Shown: in pieces, positions 40,477-46,581 of the stretch
Layout: every line of letters starts with the position of its first letter
Numbering within the stretch: the stretch's first letter is position 1
From: an uncultured Alphaproteobacteria bacterium
Lineage (GTDB): Bacteria; Pseudomonadota; Alphaproteobacteria; Rs-D84
Length of the DNA: 46,581 bases
NCBI GenBank assembly: GCA_947305255.1
Contig: CAMZDE010000003.1
Span: forward strand, 1-46,581
Direction of reading: 5' to 3'
The notes under the pieces: model-generated
What the model was told of the DNA's origin: nothing
The model's input: only the letters and a program-made list of their open reading frames with translations
Databases searched by the model: none
Translations under genes and position numbers: made by a program

Positions 40477-40981
40477 ATTCTTCATCAACCAATGCCATAT
40501 TTAATCCGTATTTCTCTGCCGGACCAATAATACTATATCTTTTCTTGTTTACAAACCCCATCAGGCCGGTCTGGCCATGAAACAAATACGCATATTGGTT
40601 ATCTTGGGCCATTGTCGCCATATCTATTGGTGTTCCATTTGTATAAACCAAATCATGAACAGTATGATCTTTTACCTTTCTTTTTTGTTTCAAACGTAAA
40701 TCCGTCATAGGACACCGGTAAACCAAATTTTCTTTCTCTATTTTTGCGTTTTGTGCCGCAATATATTGCCTGCATTGCTCTTTAGTTTTTGCGCGACGTA
40801 TACATATTTGTAAATCTTCGGGAAAATCAGCAAAATCAATCTGACACGATTCAACAGTGTTACAGTTTTCTTCGGTCATTGTTCCGCGCTGATATCCAAT
40901 CACTTCGCAATCAGATACATCAACCGCCGCAAAACCCAACACTGGCGAAAAACATAACAAAATAAACAACAATTTACGCAT
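40475..40981 (-). CDS. secreted Cys-rich protein, 168 aa
   Basis: The ATG at 40981 follows AAGGAA and gives a signal peptide (MRKLLFILLCFSPVLGFA). The mature part has seven cysteines in its first ~90 residues (DVSDCEVIG, ENCNTVESCQIDF, LQICIRRA, EQCRQYIAA, YRCPMTD), probably disulfide-bonded in the periplasm. The C-terminal half (AYLFHGQTGLMGFVNKKRYSI) may be a beta domain. Not recognised. Promoter TGATATAAT at about 41009-41017. Confidence 0.7.
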   Translation of the reverse strand: MRKLLFILLCFSPVLGFAAVDVSDCEVIGYQRGTMTEENCNTVESCQIDFADFPEDLQICIRRAKTKEQCRQYIAAQNAKIEKENLVYRCPMTDLRLKQKRKVKDHTVHDLVYTNGTPIDMATMAQDNQYAYLFHGQTGLMGFVNKKRYSIIGPAEKYGLNMALVDEE

Positions 40982-41039
40982 AATAAAAAATTCCTTCTTT
41001 GACAAACATTATATCATATTTTTTGCAAAATATATAATA

Positions 41040-41063
41040 AAAAAAACCGCCCATTTGGGCGGA
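41040..41063 (-). terminator. terminator of the 41068 gene
   Basis: CCGCCC-AAAT-GGGCGG followed by eight T on the minus strand. Confidence 0.88.
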
Positions 41064-41067
41064 TGTT

Positions 41068-41307
41068 TTAACGACAACCTTTGGACAGTGCTTGTATCAT
41101 CATATCTTTCACAGATTGGCGTGCCACAGCAAACTGTTCAGCGGTCATATATTCTTCATCACACGAATTCATCGCATTTATAATATATGTCATACGGTCA
41201 CCAGTTGACATTTCAATCAAAGAATTATATTTCTTTTCTTGACCATTCTCCACAACAATTCTGCTTTTTTGTATTTTTTGGTTTATTGAACGTAAAAATT
41301 TGTTCAT
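41068..41307 (-). CDS. small hypothetical protein, 79 aa
   Basis: Basic N-terminus (MNKFLRSINQKIQKSR), then YNSLIEMSTGDRMTYIINAM, an acidic stretch and a helical end (VARQSVKDMMIQALSKG). The EMSTGDRMTYI segment resembles EMMSASDRVAYY in the next gene upstream (41329-41520), so the two are likely related. Ribosome binding site AAGGG. Located between the rRNA operon terminator and the secreted protein 40475. Function unknown. Confidence 0.65.
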   Translation of the reverse strand: MNKFLRSINQKIQKSRIVVENGQEKKYNSLIEMSTGDRMTYIINAMNSCDEEYMTAEQFAVARQSVKDMMIQALSKGCR

Positions 41308-41328
41308 TTTTTTACCCTTTGTGTTTAT

Positions 41329-41520
41329 TTATGCGCCACGTACGCGACGCCACGAATATGACAACCCCGCATAATATGCAACGCGATCACTGGCAGACAT
41401 CATTTCAGGCGACGAGCAAAAACGATGCACAATTTGATTATTTTGCTTTTCAACAATCTCTATATTCATTGGGTTATACGATTGTAAAAAAGTTTTTTTG
41501 CCTTTTATTATAATATTCAT
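41329..41520 (-). CDS. small hypothetical protein, 63 aa
   Basis: The ATG at 41520 has GGAGA 6 nt upstream; nine more codons are open before it. Sequence MNIIIKGKKTFLQSYNP, then CSSPEMMSASDRVAYYAGL and a basic end (SWRRVRGA). It shares the M-S-x-x-D-R-x-x-Y element with 41068-41307 and precedes it by 21 bp, probably in one transcript. Not recognised. Confidence 0.6.
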   Translation of the reverse strand: MNIIIKGKKTFLQSYNPMNIEIVEKQNNQIVHRFCSSPEMMSASDRVAYYAGLSYSWRRVRGA

Positions 41521-41555
41521 TTCTATCTCCATTTTTTTATATCCCATTTTAGGGC

Positions 41556-41582
41556 AAAAAAACCGCCGAAATCGGCGGTTTA
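41556..41582 (-). terminator. terminator of the rRNA operon
   Basis: AAACCGCC-GATTT-CGGCGG followed by seven T on the minus strand, 33 bp after 5S. Confidence 0.88.
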
Positions 41583-41614
41583 CTATCGGTTTTTATACCT
41601 TTGTCTGGATTTAA

Positions 41615-41730
41615 TTCTGGCGACGACCTACTCTTCCGTGGCTTAAGCCAAAGTACCATCGGCGATACGGCTTTTCCCTGTCTGGTTCGGAATGGAACAG
41701 AGGGTTACATCCGCTCTATAATCACCAGAA
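41615..41730 (-). rRNA. rrf: 5S ribosomal RNA
   Basis: Minus-strand sequence starts TTCTGGTGATTATAGAGC and ends TCGTCGCCAGAA, with the conserved CCATTCCGAACC loop region and GGTAC...GGGAGAGTAGG-type 3' half. Flanking CTGGATTTA/TAAATCCAG (41606-41614 with 41731-41740) extends the terminal helix and is a likely processing stem. About 116 nt. Confidence 0.93.
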
Positions 41731-41815
41731 TTAAATCCAGCGAACTCATTATAATCTCACAAATTCTATTGTCAAGAATCTTTCAACGTTCTCTTCAAGC
41801 ATAATATATGATAAA

Positions 41816-44560
<2,745 letters not shown>

Positions 44561-44873
44561 TCTTATGCTTGAAGAGAATGTCTTTTAAGCACAAAACCTA
44601 AAAATAACTTGAATGAGCAGACGTTTTCACGTCTTTTAAGCATTTAAGTTGATTCTTGCTCTCTTTAAATTGAATTATCACTTTCGTGATTACTCTCTTT
44701 AGAAAGAATATTTTGAGATTACGATGTTCAACAAATCAAACTTTCGTTTAATTTGCGACATAAAAACCGATTAACAATATATTGCTATGAAAGCAGATTC
44801 CATTGGATATTCATTTGGAATATTTGGAATCAAAAATGAAAAATCATTTTTGATTTCAACCTCATCTTAAAAC
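44561..44873 (-). other. rRNA spacer between tRNA-Ile and 23S
   Basis: AT-rich spacer with short hairpins (ACGTTTTCACGT; ATCACTTTCGTGAT; AAAAATGAAAAATCATTTTTGATTT region at 44832-44855). It contains no tRNA-Ala and no ORF. Probably holds antitermination and processing signals. Confidence 0.7.
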
Positions 44874-44950
44874 TGGTGGGTCAGGAAGAACTCGAATCTT
44901 CGACCTTCGCTGTATCAGAGCGACATTCTAACCAACTGAACTACTGACCC
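44874..44950 (-). tRNA. tRNA-Ile (anticodon GAT)
   Basis: 77 nt including an encoded CCA. Acceptor GGGTCAG/CTGACCC, anticodon stem TCGCT/AGCGA around loop CTGATAC, T-loop TTCGAGT. Sits between 16S and 23S. Confidence 0.96.
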
Positions 44951-45072
44951 ATAACTAATTGAAGTTTCTGATAGGCCGCAATTCCGCTGATACCAGAATC
45001 TTCGTCCAAAAAAGAGATATTCAGACAGTCGCACTTGGATTTGACCGTTTTCGTGAAAACGGTATTCTCTAT

Positions 45073-46574
<1,502 letters not shown>

Positions 46575-46581
46575 TAAAAAA

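Overview
The window is an AT-rich bacterial chromosome segment. The 16S sequence at the right end, the partial division/cell-wall cluster and the gene repertoire point to an alphaproteobacterium, probably an uncultured, reduced-genome lineage (inference; no database search was possible). Much of the gene content is secreted or envelope-bound.

Layout. 1-757: the 5' end of gyrA (minus), a tiny membrane ORF and rpmH. 776-7278: a secreted protein of a local paralog family, an acyl-ACP thioesterase, valS, a small hypothetical, comF and an OmpA-like envelope protein. 7400-14765: a second family member, then murG, ftsW, mraY and a class A PBP (all minus), and an inositol-monophosphatase-like protein that has lost its metal ligands. 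14787-22254: rpmE, a hypothetical, and five polytopic membrane proteins that look like tandem VirB6/TrbL-type paralogs, with no other type IV secretion gene in view. 22258-25102: a PcrA/UvrD helicase and a DnaQ-type exonuclease. 25113-34880: three large secreted Cys-containing proteins, two more secreted family members, and rpmA/rplU. 35083-41520: small secreted and membrane proteins, including a PagL-like lipid A deacylase and a short VIT-type transporter. 41556-46574: a minus-strand rRNA operon, 16S-tRNA-Ile-23S-5S.

The most interesting content is RNA-level. Five leader RNAs (at 1371, 7416, 28068, 32440 and 38015) each carry four mutually complementary segments, arranged 1:2, 2:3, 3:4 like a classical transcription attenuator, with compensatory changes between copies. 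Four precede members of one secreted family that share a HIATTAYVKGAYN core and an IYTTWD C-terminus but have unrelated middles. The fifth precedes an unrelated secreted-protein operon (38001-36047). That operon is flanked by two stand-alone ~125-nt small RNAs with the same promoter box, the same architecture and the same ACCGTGGT loop. I recognise neither RNA family. Together they suggest an RNA-controlled, variable secreted-protein system, which is inference.

Many promoters in the window use an extended -10 of the form TGNTATAAT. Several genes appear to have leaderless or nearly leaderless transcripts.
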